Positions 11,193-21,394 of a stretch of 64,000 nucleotides of DNA are shown here, piece after piece (the first letter of the stretch is position 1; the number at the start of each line of letters is the position of its first letter). The notes beneath the pieces are model-generated. The model searched no databases. It saw only the letters and a program-made list of their open reading frames with translations, and was not told the origin of the DNA. The translations under genes and the position numbers were made by a program. The DNA comes from Ceratopteris richardii (taxonomy: Eukaryota > Streptophyta > Polypodiopsida > Polypodiales > Pteridaceae). The DNA is taken from positions 67,051,997 to 67,115,996 of the forward strand of contig CM035435.1 in assembly GCA_020310875.1 (NCBI GenBank), written 5' to 3'.

Positions 11193-12420
11193 GATGGGAG
11201 ACAGTCCTCCAGTCACTCCTCATTCCATGACAGAGGAGCAGTTTTTAGAGTTTATCTCTCAGGTACCTCCCGCGTATATGGCCGCTCCATCACAGTATTG
11301 GATCGCTTGTGGTAGCACTCCTCCCGGCCTCACTCCTGGCTGCCTCACTCCTGCCGGCCTTACTCCTGCCGGCCTCACTCCCGTCGGTGTCACTCCCATC
11401 GGTGTCACTCCTGTGGGTGTGCTACTCCCGCAGGAGGTATGTCTCCTAGCTTTGTGACTCCACCCTGACCATCTTTTCAGCCATCTCCTACTAGGTCTAG
11501 TAGTAGACATGTGTGTTCGATGCCTCAACGCGATACATGTTCTAGCCCATCTTGTAGATCGAGATCACGCTCTGGAGCAGGAGGTTCTAGGAGTGGATCT
11601 ACATGTAGGTCTGGAGGAGGCGGCTGTTGTAGAGGCAGTGCGACAGACGTTGTCTCGCCCGCTTCTACTCCTAGGAAGGGTACCTCAGATGTAGGTACGC
11701 AATGTAGTACACCATGTGGAACACCACGTACACCTTGGGGTGCTCATGATCATGATGACTCCAAGGTGTATAGTATCCGAGATGGAGCTCCGGTGATGGA
11801 TGCGGCTGGCAAAGCAATGCGTGCACGTATACGAGAGCTTTGCTCCATACAGTTTGGACACTCCATCATGCTGAAATGGAGTGAACAAGATAAAGATAGA
11901 AAGAATTATATCACACAAACAATTTATCAAGAGTTTTGACCAGCCGATGGACAGTCTCTTGTCAGTTCAGAGTGGATTCTGCACACCGCACGTGAGGTTA
12001 TGTCCCGTCGATGATCAGAGGCTCGTGATGCTTTTAGAGCAGGCTTACCAAAGCCTGTATGGTTAGATGCTAAGGAGTGGGATCTGATTCGATACGAGCA
12101 GCAGCAGACTCCTCACCGATATTGCCAGTAGTGAGATGGCACAGCCACACATTTAGATACGGTTGGACCGTCACATTTGGGCAGCGACAGATATGACACG
12201 ATGCATCATGAGTTTGTACGTACCAGTTCATTTATGAATTTATTTGTGTTAAGTTTCTCATGTATGTTCCTCTAATGTTTTGTATATTTGTTGCAGGAGC
12301 TGACAATGGGTCATCCTCCAACACGAACGGAAGAGTCTTACGGATATCAGCACGGATTGACTACACTATTGGAGGACTTGGAGGGACGCGGTGCGGTCGT
12401 TTCATGGGAGTGTTTGCGAT
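11193..12420 (+). pseudogene. CACTA second ORF, Transposase_24-like, with LTP/VTP repeats
   Basis: After a T-rich stretch ending in TTTTGTTAG comes ATG at about 11193 (MGDSPPVTPHSMTEEQFLEF). A degenerate pentapeptide array (GLTPG, CLTPA, GLTPA, GLTPV, GVTPI, GVTPV) follows at 11325-11430. After frameshifts come a Ser/Arg/Gly-rich linker and DSKVYSIRDGAPVMDAAGKA, WSEQDKDRKNYITQTIYQEF, then WLDAKEWDLIRYEQQQTP. A further possible exon (ELTMGHPPTRTEESYGYQHG) starts near 12299. Its place beside a CACTA transposase supports an accessory transposition protein; the family call is tentative. Confidence 0.5.
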
Positions 12421-12797
12421 GAGGTGATTAATTTATAAATTTGGTTTTTACTTGTTGTTTGTAATTTCATGTGAATTTATCTCATTCCATTAATGTTCTT
12501 TGTTGCACGACTATTGATATGGAACGTCCTTTGCATGTGTATAGCAGTGGCACACCAAAATTTTGTATTTGATTTTTATATGGCAATGCATTGCTTTGCC
12601 ACATTTTGTAAAAGCGTCATATATGAGAGTGGTTTGCCACACTCTTGTACATGCTTCATTTATGAAATATATCACTTTCTTTGTACATGGTTCATGGTTC
12701 ATTCTGATTATCTCTTTTGTGTCCAATAATATTTTGTTTTATGAAATCATATTTCGGTTGACATTAGAGTACACATCACATGTACTCGGTTTTTTTT
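12421..12797. other. No gene seen
   Basis: AT-rich DNA between the second CACTA ORF and the hairpin. Small open frames have no recognisable content. Confidence 0.4.
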
Positions 12798-12871
12798 GGG
12801 CAAAGTGTATTGTCTTTTGTTAAGCAACATCATGGTAATGTTGCTGTAGCAAAAGACAACACACTCTGCCC
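12798..12871. repeat. 74-bp hairpin (foldback)
   Basis: The left arm starts GGGCAAAGTGTATTGTCTTT and the right arm ends AGACAACACACTCTGCCC. They pair over about 22 bp with a few mismatches, and an inner stem AGCAACAT/ATGTTGCT encloses a 7-nt loop. It lies just before the CACTA subterminal repeats. It could be a foldback MITE, a small-RNA precursor or a structural part of the CACTA end. Confidence 0.7.
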
Positions 12872-12889
12872 AAATTTTTTTTTGCAGAT

Positions 12890-13181
12890 ATGGTCATCAG
12901 TATAAGCGATGGTACTCCCAGTAATGTCATCGGAATAAGCGTCGGTACACCTAGCGGGCACCGGTATACGCGATGGTGCACCCAGCAGAGGCGTCGGTAT
13001 GGGCGTCGGTAAGAGCATCGGTATTACCGATGCTTATACCGACACTCATACCGATGCCCATACCGATGCTTATACTGATGCCCATACTGGCGCTATAGTA
13101 CCGACGTGCATACCGACATCTATACCGCCGCGTTGATTTCCCTCGGTAAAAACCTCGGTATATGGCCGATCTGTTGTAGTG
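12890..13181. repeat. CACTA 2 subterminal repeats and right terminus
   Basis: Repeated CATACCGATGC / GCATCGGTAT-type units in both orientations (for example around 13020-13130) end at CTGTTGTAGTG, 13171-13181. The unit differs from that of the CACTA element ending at 5484, so the two elements belong to different families. Confidence 0.75.
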
Positions 13182-14230
13182 ATTCTATGGATTTTATTAC
13201 TGGTCTTCCTACAACTTCATCTCATAATGATATGATTTGCACAATTGTTGGTTGGTTTAGTAAACAATTGTATTTCATTCTTTGTAAAAGACTTTATCTA
13301 CACGTCAAGATGCTACGTTATTTATTGAATGTATTTTTTTGCATCATGGTTTTCCAAAATTTATTCTTACAAATCAAGATGGTTGTTTTTTATCAATTTT
13401 GGGTTGCATTATTTAAAAATTTAGGTTCCAAAATAAACTTAAGCTCTACATTTCATCCTAAAAGCAACAAACAAAGTGAAGCTACAAATAGTACTATTTT
13501 AAATTTATTACACTCTTATTCTTTAGATAATCCAAGTAATTAGGATGAGAAATTCCTTTACTACAATTTTCATATAATAACACAACACATACCACTACTC
13601 GACATGCACCGCACCCTATGAAATTGTTTATGGTAAAAAGCTTCCCACTCCCATGACTATCACTCAAACTAATATCCTTATGGCTGATTCTTTTGCACAA
13701 GATCATATGAGGTTCATGAGCACATTAAGAAGAGTCAAGAACATTATATGCATAATGTTAATAAGAAACAAGTAACTAAACAATTTAATGACAATGACTT
13801 GGTATTGTTATGAATAATTAAAAGATGTATGAAAAATGTTCCACAACATCCTAACGTTAAACTTACACCATGTTATTATGGAACTTTATGTATTATTCAA
13901 AAAATAAATGATAATGCTTTAGATTAAACATACCTTCTCATTGGAATATACATAATTCTTTTCATATTAGTTTAATGAAATCCTTTAAAGGAACTTTACC
14001 ACACTCCTATTTTAGATGATCCTCCTTTACTCAAAGAGGATGCTGAAATTTTAGTTCCAGAGAAAATACTTGATTATGATGTTACTACTACATGCACTAG
14101 CAAGCAATATCATACATATCTAGTTGAATATACAAATCACTCCGTTGAAGAATCTCATTGGATTCATAAGACATCATTAACTCCACATTTCGACCACTTG
14201 ATTTCTCCATATCATTCAGAGTCACATTAA
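13182..14230 (+). pseudogene. Ty3/gypsy (chromovirus) integrase and chromodomain, decayed
   Basis: Directly after the CACTA terminus the text reads DSMDFITGLPTT, the start of a chromovirus integrase core, then VGWFSK and FHPKSNKQSEATNS (degenerate form of the usual HPQTDGQTE). Later frames hold a block ending PEKILDYDV and YLVEYTNHSVEESHWIHKTS, a chromodomain-like pattern, near 14055-14190. Multiple stops and frameshifts. The rest of this gypsy copy to the left is missing because CACTA 2 and later events replaced it. Confidence 0.75.
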
Positions 14231-14368
14231 ATTCCACTTTTCCATTTCCATGCATGTGTTTGTACATGGAATATGCTTAAGATTGTTCAGTGATGGGTCG
14301 TGTGAATGACCATCCATGTTTATTTTATTCTTATCAACTGAGGTCAGTTACTTGTCAACTAGGAGGCA

Positions 14369-14817
14369 TGTTATACTCTATGGAATAATGGAATGATAAA
14401 TGGATTTTAATGTCTTGAGGTTTTAATGTGATTATGTTTTGATTTAGCACATGAAGAACCATGAGGACGTGAATGCACATGGATTTACTCTGATATTTTT
14501 GAAGATATCTAAAAAATAGTTTTTATATATTTTTGATAAAAATAGTAGATCGCTTAGAAAGTGACGTTTTGTAAATAAAGCAAATTTTTTGTAAACACAC
14601 ACTTTTCGAAGTGGCACCCTCATGTTTCTTCTATTCAGGATGCAATGAAAAATACCTATAAATACACATACTCTGATAGACTCGTCCATCAGAGTATGTG
14701 GGGGAGATTGTACCCAATCTTGTGTTCAGTCTTGTCTCTCTCTATTTTGTGTGTGCTCTTGTGAGATTTTGTTATTGTATCATCTCTGCGTATGTGCATC
14801 TACAAGATCTGTTGACA
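14369..14817 (+). repeat. 3' LTR of the gypsy fragment (probable)
   Basis: A purine tract ACTAGGAGGCA is followed by TGTTATACTC at 14369. A TATAAATA box lies at about 14656-14663. Just after it is a perfect hairpin, 14665-14677 (CACATACTCTGAT) with 14688-14700 (ATCAGAGTATGTG) and a 10-nt loop, which would fall at the start of the LTR transcript. The end near TGTTGACA (about 14817) is an estimate. Confidence 0.5.
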
Positions 14818-14829
14818 TCCTACTTTTAT

Positions 14830-15720
14830 ATGTAAAGTTGGTTGTGTGGTTGAAGTTTGCTTCACATCAAATGTGAATAGCCTTATCGTATTCCTGAATT
14901 TAGCCACTAGGATGTACCCTTCTTTAGGGTTTTCCACAAACCATACTTTCTCATTGAACTTGACATGAAATCATCTTTCAACAATTGGACCCTTTGAAAC
15001 AAGATTATTTGTAACTGTGAGAACATGAAGAACATCTTTCAAAAATTCAGCCTTATGGGAACCATCAAACATCACCTATATGTGTACCTCCACATTTGAG
15101 AAGAAGTCCTTGTTGTAGCCCACATGATTTTCGAATGCACTAAAAATATACTTTTTGATCCTTCTTTCTTATGATAATTTATGTACATCATGGATAACAT
15201 GCTTTCATTCTCATTTTAAGTAGAAGAATAGTTACCCTTCCCTTTGTATGATGAGTTGCTCATCTTTTTGATAACAACCCCTTGCATAGTGGCCATACTT
15301 GCCATATATGTAGCATCCATTTGAGTTGTTGTTGTCTTGATCTTGATTGTACCACCCCTCCTCCTCCTCCTCTATAGATGAAGATGACATGCTGCCTTGC
15401 TCTTGATCAGAATCCCCATTCGATCCTCCTCTTTGCCATCATCTGCACCTTCCTTGATTTCTTCCTTGGGCTCTTCCTTTGCTTGCATAAAATGCTTGGA
15501 CTTCATTTTCCTTTGCCTTTGAACCTCCAATGTTCATCTCCTTAGTGACCATCAAGGTCAATAATTTCTCAAAGTTAGGTTGATTGTCTCTGACATATAT
15601 AGAAGTGGTGAAAGCCTTACACTTCTTATCATTCATAAGAGCATTCAATGTATATGAAACTAGGTCATCATCATCATCTATGTGAACACCTATGGATCAT
15701 TGATTATTGATGTTGCTATT
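14830..15720 (-). pseudogene. Copia gag-protease remnant
   Basis: On the minus strand 15650-15440 reads as the end of a copia gag (FEKLLTLMVTKEMN, then a Lys/Gln/Arg-rich stretch). Near 15310 is a degenerate zinc knuckle, CYIYGKYGHYARGC, with the second Cys changed to Tyr. At 14990-14840 is a protease-to-integrase linker (KFNEKVWFVENPKEGYI, VAKFRNTIRLFTFDV). Stops and frameshifts separate the pieces. Confidence 0.65.
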
Positions 15721-16160
15721 GGGTGCATTCTTTAGATTATTGAATTCATTTTTCAATTGCACTTCCTTGCCCAGGTTGAAGTAGAGTATAACCTCTTTAG
15801 GGTTTCCCCATTAGGGCAAAAAATGGCCGAAAAGGGGCTGTTTGCTAATGAGAGATTAAGGAAATTGACAAATAGCGTCTTTCCATGTGTACAAGAATAT
15901 AACATTGCTGTCTCTTTTAACTGTATGGAGAATTTCTTTTTTTAATACAATTTTCTTTCAAAGCGCCGCTAAAGTGATGAAGAGTCTCGTATTCAGTGTA
16001 CAATTTTTTGGTTTGATGCAAAAAAAGATACTTTTGCACACTACACAAAGCATATTCTTGAATTTCCAAGAAGGAATTGATTTTTGAAGATACGAAATAT
16101 TTTTGGGTTCAGAAAATGTCATGATCATTCAACGACAGGGTTAACATCAAATCAAAAGTT
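15721..16160. other. No recognisable gene
   Basis: AT-rich spacer between copia debris and gene A. Two short open frames (15757-15945 and 15887-16087) have no recognisable motif. Confidence 0.4.
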
Positions 16161-16203
16161 TCCACGTGTACAAAGCCTTTTTTTCTATAAATACTGCCAA
16201 AAT
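16161..16203 (+). promoter_or_regulatory. Gene A promoter: G-box and TATA box
   Basis: CCACGTG at 16162-16168 is a G-box-type core. TATAAATA at 16196-16203 lies about 50 bp before the gene A start codon. The same G-box plus TATAAATA combination precedes gene B, suggesting coordinated expression. Confidence 0.6.
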
Positions 16204-16253
16204 TTGTGAACGTCGGTTTCTCGCTTTGAACATTCTTCTTCTCCTAAGTTCAA

Positions 16254-17495
16254 ATGGCTTCTTCTTCTCGTCGTCCTTCCAATCACGTAACTTCATGTGA
16301 GGTTTACAACAGAAGAGAGGATTCTTTGTGGAAACCTCTTTCCGTGAAAGTAAATGACTGGGTAACTATGCTTCCTAGCTGTAGAGGTGCCCATAAAGTA
16401 AGCGTGCCAAAAGAGACAACACAAGAAACCATTGGAAGGGACGTATTCTCAGTTTCAAATTGAAGAGATGCGGTTGGTTTGCACGAGTACAGCATGTGTA
16501 CACCACTAAGGATCTTGTTCTAGAAAATCATCTGCAATTCCCTTCGTATTGTAAGTGAAGTTTGACAATGCTCTTCTATCATTCTAGTTGATTTTGTATA
16601 ATGAAACATATGTTTTTGTACTGCAGATATCTTTCCCTCCAATATTGTGGAATGGCAACCTGTTGAATGTTTAACAGGAACATTCAGAGTTCTTCATAAG
16701 GAATATGCAGAACTCATGTATGCAAAGAAATCTGTTCAATTTTTCAATAGCATAGAGTTATTTGTCCATTATACAAATTATCAAGTGCCGTCAGGGAGGA
16801 GTTCTTATGGAATTCTTGTACACGTACCTAGTCCTTGCATCTCTTCATTAGATTGGGATGCTCCTGATCATTCAACAGTTTCAAGTTTTCTCTGCAAAAT
16901 TAAATTTGACATCCAGAAGGCAATGTCAGCAGGCCGAATTTCGAGAAGGATAAAGATTCAATGGTTTTTGCCTATTCATGTCTTTGTAGCATGCTTTAAA
17001 AACATGTTATTACAGAAAACAAAAACAATGTGGTTGAATAGGAGAGTCCCTATTTCAGAGATTGATGATGTTTTAGGTAGGGAATGGGATAGCAAAGAAG
17101 TTCAAAAGCTAGGTGACATTATTTTATGTAAAGTTAGTCCCAATTCTCTTTCAATCTCATATCAGATATGTCGACAATATCTGGTTCTAGGATATGACTA
17201 TAGAAGGTGGAAAAAAAAGCTTGGACTTTGGATAGCCTTGGACTTAGAGGAGAGCTGTCCAGAATTTGAGTTAGAAGTATTGATTCATCCAGATTTTCAA
17301 TCAAGGAAAATAATTGTCACTGCAAATTGGAATCTCAGAAATGTAAGGGAGCTTCTAGAATACCTTGATGAGGTATCATCTCAGTGTAGATTCTCAATTG
17401 ATGATGCAATAGTTAACATTAGATCACAGAAATCATTATCTTGCATAAGTTGCCTGCCACCAAGGGTGATTAAGTTCCAACCTTTAAGATTGTAA
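16254..17495 (+). CDS. Gene A: unrecognised protein, two exons, one apparent frameshift
   Basis: ATG at 16254 (MASSSRRPSNHVTSC) is the first after the TATA box. Exon 1 runs to 16550, with donor GTAAGT at 16551. Exon 2 starts after CTGCAG at 16627 and ends at TAA 17493-17495; phases match (YYIFPSNIVEWQ across the junction). Between about 16395 and 16460 the frame must change by one step to reach KRCGWFARVQHVYTTKDL, so this copy carries an indel or an unseen small intron. The product is about 380 residues, with a C-terminal half rich in Trp/Tyr/Ile (IKIQWFLPIHVFVACFKN, VLGYDYRRWKKKLGLWIALD). I see no signal peptide or known motif and do not recognise a family. It sits upstream of gene H, tail to tail. 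Confidence 0.6.
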
Positions 17496-17995
17496 CAAGT
17501 TAACCCTGACATTCTTACATAATGTATCTTCATCTAATAGAAGCTTCTATTGATACTTCCATTGAATTTTCTTGGCAGGATGGTTACAAACAATGTGTGT
17601 TAAATTATTAATTTTAAATGTCTTAGATATTTTTTAGGTCCTTAATTTCATATTTCCATTGATTTTTTTTGCAGGAGTGAATTGATGACTAAGAAATAAT
17701 TATACAGGAACTTGCATAAGTTAATTCTAGATGAAGAAGAGATCTAGAATTCAATATCTAATTTCAATTTAATAATTATAGTCTATCAAAGGTGCACACT
17801 AGTCTCAGTTAAATAATTTGATTCTATCCAACTTTTCTGTCCTCAAGTAATGCAAGAGAAATTATCATGGTACACATAACAAGTAATATAAGAGAGTGTG
17901 GAGAACTTGGTGCAAATTCCAATCCAAGGTTTGGTATTTCAATATTAGAAGAGCATGTCTTAAGGCATAAAGCAGAGGAGACGAGATAAGTGAAG
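17496..17995. other. Gene A 3' region, no gene
   Basis: AT-rich. It contains two polypyrimidine-AG acceptor-like sites (near 17578 and 17675) that may reflect 3' UTR introns. No ORF of note. Confidence 0.35.
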
Positions 17996-18224
17996 ACGAC
18001 CGATGCAAGCGACTAGTGCAATCTGAAATTGTCGGATGGCCCTTATCGCTTACATCGGTCGTGTTAGCAAACTACCGCGAGAGACTTCAAGAAGTGACCT
18101 TGTGTAAAGATTTGACTCACGAGTATAAAAACTAGCAACAATGATGAAATGGATAATACGACCGATGCAAGCGATAGGGGCAATCCAAGATTCTCCGATT
18201 CCCCGTATCGCTTGTATCGGTCGT
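17996..18224. repeat. Two GACCGATGCAAGCGA palindromes (copies 1-2)
   Basis: Copy 1 is 17996-18062 and copy 2 is 18158-18224. Each begins ACGACCGATGCAAGCGA and ends with its reverse complement (TATCGCTTGTATCGGTCGT in copy 2). They lie between the convergent ends of gene A and gene H. Confidence 0.9.
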
Positions 18225-18638
18225 GTCCTCTTAATTCTTTATGTCCTTCTGTAACTTCTCCAATTTAAACACTTTCCAACAGGAATGAAGTAAGAAACCC
18301 ACAATGCATTCATAATTGTGACATTAATAAACTTAACTGGACCATCCAATGAACTTTTGTTTAACTCTCAAGAGGTTCAATACAACTGTGACCATCTTCC
18401 AGATGAAGATTGGCATAACTACATACAATTTGTACATAAATAAATCTTCCAACGTTGGTTGGTTTTACAATTGATTTCAATCTAAGACTCAAAAATTGAT
18501 TTAACCCTTTCTATCCTTTTTAGAGCCTTGCTTTCTCTGTTGCTTCTGTCCCTTTTTGGAGCTTTCAGTTTGACTCTTTATGTTGTTCCCATGCTTTAGT
18601 GGTGAGTGAAGAGGAAGCCCTTTCTTTTTCTCTTCAGA

Positions 18639-20264
18639 CTATTTTTTATCAGGTGGAGGGGGTGGAGGTGAGTCTGGATCATATGGGCAGATTGCATGTT
18701 TCATGATACTATTTATTGCTCTCTCTCTGATCAAGATGATCCATGCATCTGGGTAGTCTGATAAATTCAATTCAGGACTGTGGAACCTTCTTTCCAAGAA
18801 TCTTACAGCATTTGCAATCACTCTCCAGCCACATGATGTTGAGTCTCTCTGCAATGGCACATGAATTTGGCTGTATCGAAATTGCTTTTGTTCATTCATT
18901 TTAGCTATTCCTGGAAAATTCTGATCAATATGCATCTTGAGAAGCTTTGCAGCACTGCATTGTAAAGTGAAAATCAGAACGGATGGCATGGCTTTAAAAT
19001 AGAGAACAACAAAATGTATAGTAACTTACACTTTGCAATTCCCATGCTGTGATGGAAGAGAATTGAGGAAAAGAGCTTGATATGCATTGAAGTCCACAAT
19101 AATCAAACTCCAATGGCCCCTGTCAATGAGTTGCATGTAAATATACTTTCTTAAATGAAACAAATATGTTTCCAAAATGAAGATGAATACTTACTTTTCA
19201 ATATATGGGTAAATAACACATTCTACTTCTTCTGTAAAATCCTGTAGAAAGGACTTGGCATCTCCATGTTTATGCAAAAAACACTGTGTCACCAGAGGAT
19301 CTAAAATAAATACTTTTCTTTGAACTGATTCCTCACATTGTTGAAGAAGAACCCTACAAATCAAGAAATAAAAATGCAGTTAAGGAACTAGGAAATTATG
19401 CAAAACAAAAGCATTTTAAGGCCTCTAGATATACCTGAGTGAAATGTTGACTACACTATCTGATATTTCAACATGAAGCTCCCTCAACATTTTGTTGTCT
19501 TCATGTCTAATGTCAAGAAACAATTCATTTTGCCATGGCATTGCAACATTAACTATTACCTGCCCATCTCTTTTCTTGAGGAGCTCTTTATTTGCTTTCT
19601 GTAACTTTTGAATCTGGTTTAAGATGGCACTTTCCTCTGTAAATAATCCCTGCTTTTTCCTCTCCTCCTCACTATTTGCTGCAGTTCTAGTTTCATGATC
19701 ATGAGTGACTTGAGCGTTGATCTCTTCAATGACAACTGTTGTTTTGGGTGCTCGAGCTAGAGGTATATTTAAAATATCGAAGAATTTTTTATCGTGGTGA
19801 TCAATAGGAACCAGAGCTTTATCAAACTTATATCTTATTCTTGAAACAATAACATAATCCTTCGCCATTAGTGTTACCCTATGAGAATGAGCATCACATA
19901 AGTAGGCATCATTCATAAAATCAATAGCAAAGTCCTCTGCAGCTTCTTGCAGGCATAGCAGTGCTTGAGTTTGCCACCTCACATTGACAAAGTATGAGGT
20001 CTTCATCAAAGAACAGAGGTTGGCTGAGATCTGCTTGACAACTCTCATAAATGGAAGTCTTGGGATCAACAATCCCACAGACTTTTGAGCTCTTCTAATT
20101 TCCCTCAAGGACTTTACATGGTACTTGACCCTTTTTTTTGAAGGCTTGTCTGGCACATTGGCTTGAACCTTCTGGGAATTTCGCTCCTGGACATTTTCCC
20201 CTTGGGCATTTTTGTCCTGACCCTCAGGGTACAACTTCCTTGCTGTCTTTTTGGTTCTAGCCAT
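18639..20264 (-). CDS. Gene H: histone H3-like domain fused to Ulp1/SENP-type protease
   Basis: Four exons on the minus strand, 20264-19435, 19353-19195, 19119-19030 and 18954-18639, all have GT-AG borders and join in phase to 464 intact codons. Residues 1-10 read MARTKKTARK, matching the H3 tail (K4, R8 and K9 kept, Q5 to K, S10 to L). Residues 53-144 form an H3 histone fold: LREIRRAQKS, LLIPRLPF, RWQTQALLCLQEAAED, HSHRVTLMAKD. Loop 1 is extended and carries the RW pair typical of CenH3. Residues 195-235 look coiled-coil. Residues 278-464 are a C48 protease with GHWSLIIVDF (His332), Asn349 in the usual Asp position, and Gln395/Cys401 in QRDSTSCGW. The spacings His+17 and Gln+6 match Ulp1. 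A Pro-rich tail ends it. A TTTTTTGCAG acceptor just upstream suggests a 5' UTR intron. I know no described family with this fusion. Targeting to chromatin and SUMO or Ubl processing are inferences. Confidence 0.9.
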
Positions 20265-20406
20265 ACTCTGCAAAAAATCAGTCTTTAGGCAAGGAATTAG
20301 GAAAAGTGGAATATTACTCTCAAAAAACTATGATCACTGACTCTTTCCACTGTCAAAACTTACTCCCAAAAAGCTATGATCAATGACTCTTTCCACTATC
20401 AGAGGC
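20265..20406. other. Gene H 5' leader region
   Basis: Upstream of gene H's ATG (minus sense) there is an intron-like acceptor at about 20268-20277. The 5' exon is probably beyond the palindrome array, near the divergent promoter at 21.4 kb. Confidence 0.4.
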
Positions 20407-21274
20407 ACGACCGATGCAAGCGATAACAGTCATCCGGAAATGCCCGGATGTCCCTGATCGCTTGCATCAAATATCAATAAATAATATCTTACAATGCAAA
20501 ATACTCAATTATCACTAAGAAAAAGATAATTAATCATCAAATATCAATAAATAATATCTTACAATGCAAAATACTCAATTATCGCTAAGAAAAAGATAAT
20601 TGGAAAACTATAATCAATGACTCTTTCCACTATCAGAGGCACGACCGATGCAAACGATAGCAGTCATCCGGAAATGCCCGGATGTCCCTGATCACTTGCA
20701 TCGGTCGTCTTCAAATTTATCATCAAATATCAATGAAATATATCTTACAATTCAAAATACTCAATTATCACTAAGAAAAAGATAATTGGAAAACTATAAT
20801 GAATGACTCTTTCCACTATCAGAGGCACGACCGATGCAAGCGATAGCAGTCATCCGAAAATGCTCGGATGTCCTTGATCGCTTGCATCGGTCGTCTTTAA
20901 ATTTATCATCAAATATCAATAAAATATATCTTACAATGCAAAATACTCAATTACCACTAAGAAAAAGATAATTGGAAAACTATAATCAATGACTCGTTCC
21001 ACTGTAAGAGACACGACCGATCCAAGCGATAAGAGTTATCCGTAAATGCCCGGACGTCCCTCATTGCTTGCATCGGTCGTCCCTGAATTCATCATCATAT
21101 TTCAATAAATACTAGTTAAAATAAAGGTAACAATGCGTTATACTCAAGCATAGCAAAGGAAACCAAAATTTGCAAGCTATGATCAAGGACTGATGATATT
21201 AAAAAACATGACCGATCCAAGCGATTAGGGTTATCCAAAAATCTTGGATGTCCCTAATCGCTTGCATCGGTCGT
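20407..21274. repeat. Palindrome array, copies 3-7, in tandem units
   Basis: Copies at 20407-20468 (right arm truncated), 20641-20708, 20827-20894, 21013-21080 and 21208-21274. Copies 4 to 6 sit in a 186-bp tandem unit that includes ATCAATGACTCTTTCCACTA and ACTAAGAAAAAGATAATTGG. Each palindrome has outer arms of about 18 bp plus an inner stem such as CATCCGG...CCGGATG. The array lies between gene H and its likely promoter, probably inside a 5' UTR intron. Confidence 0.9.
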
Positions 21275-21394
21275 CTCCACATTACCTTACGTAGAGAGCG
21301 CTCTCTATAGAAATTGTGAAGTAGCCTAAAAACATGGTGGCAATGGAACCTCGATGCTTGGCAAGTGTTGACAGAAGAAAATGAAGGAAATGAA

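Larger units (their letters stand above)
10070..13181 (+). mobile_element. CACTA element 2, left-truncated
   Basis: It carries the transposase C-terminus with DUF4216 (10070-11088), a second ORF (11193-12420), a hairpin (12798-12871), subterminal repeats (about 12890-13160) and the terminus CTGTTGTAGTG at 13171-13181 (CACTACAACAG reversed). The left half is missing, replaced by the copia element's end. The right end abuts a gypsy integrase in mid-gene, so CACTA 2 had inserted into that gypsy copy. Confidence 0.75.

Noticed and set aside
11259..11528. Minus-strand ORF with a GVTPxGV-like repeat
   Set aside because: Antisense shadow of the plus-strand pentapeptide repeat in the CACTA second ORF; the plus strand has the better gene context.
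17996..18224. The palindromes as CACTA subterminal repeats
   Set aside because: They are far longer than the units at 5170-5484 and 12890-13181, are scattered among genes, and no CACTA-type terminus is seen near them.
19425..20273. Gene H as simple histone contamination or processed H3 pseudogene
   Set aside because: The histone fold is divergent, is in frame with a coiled coil and three further exons, and the four-exon reading frame is intact; a processed copy would lack introns and a fused protease.
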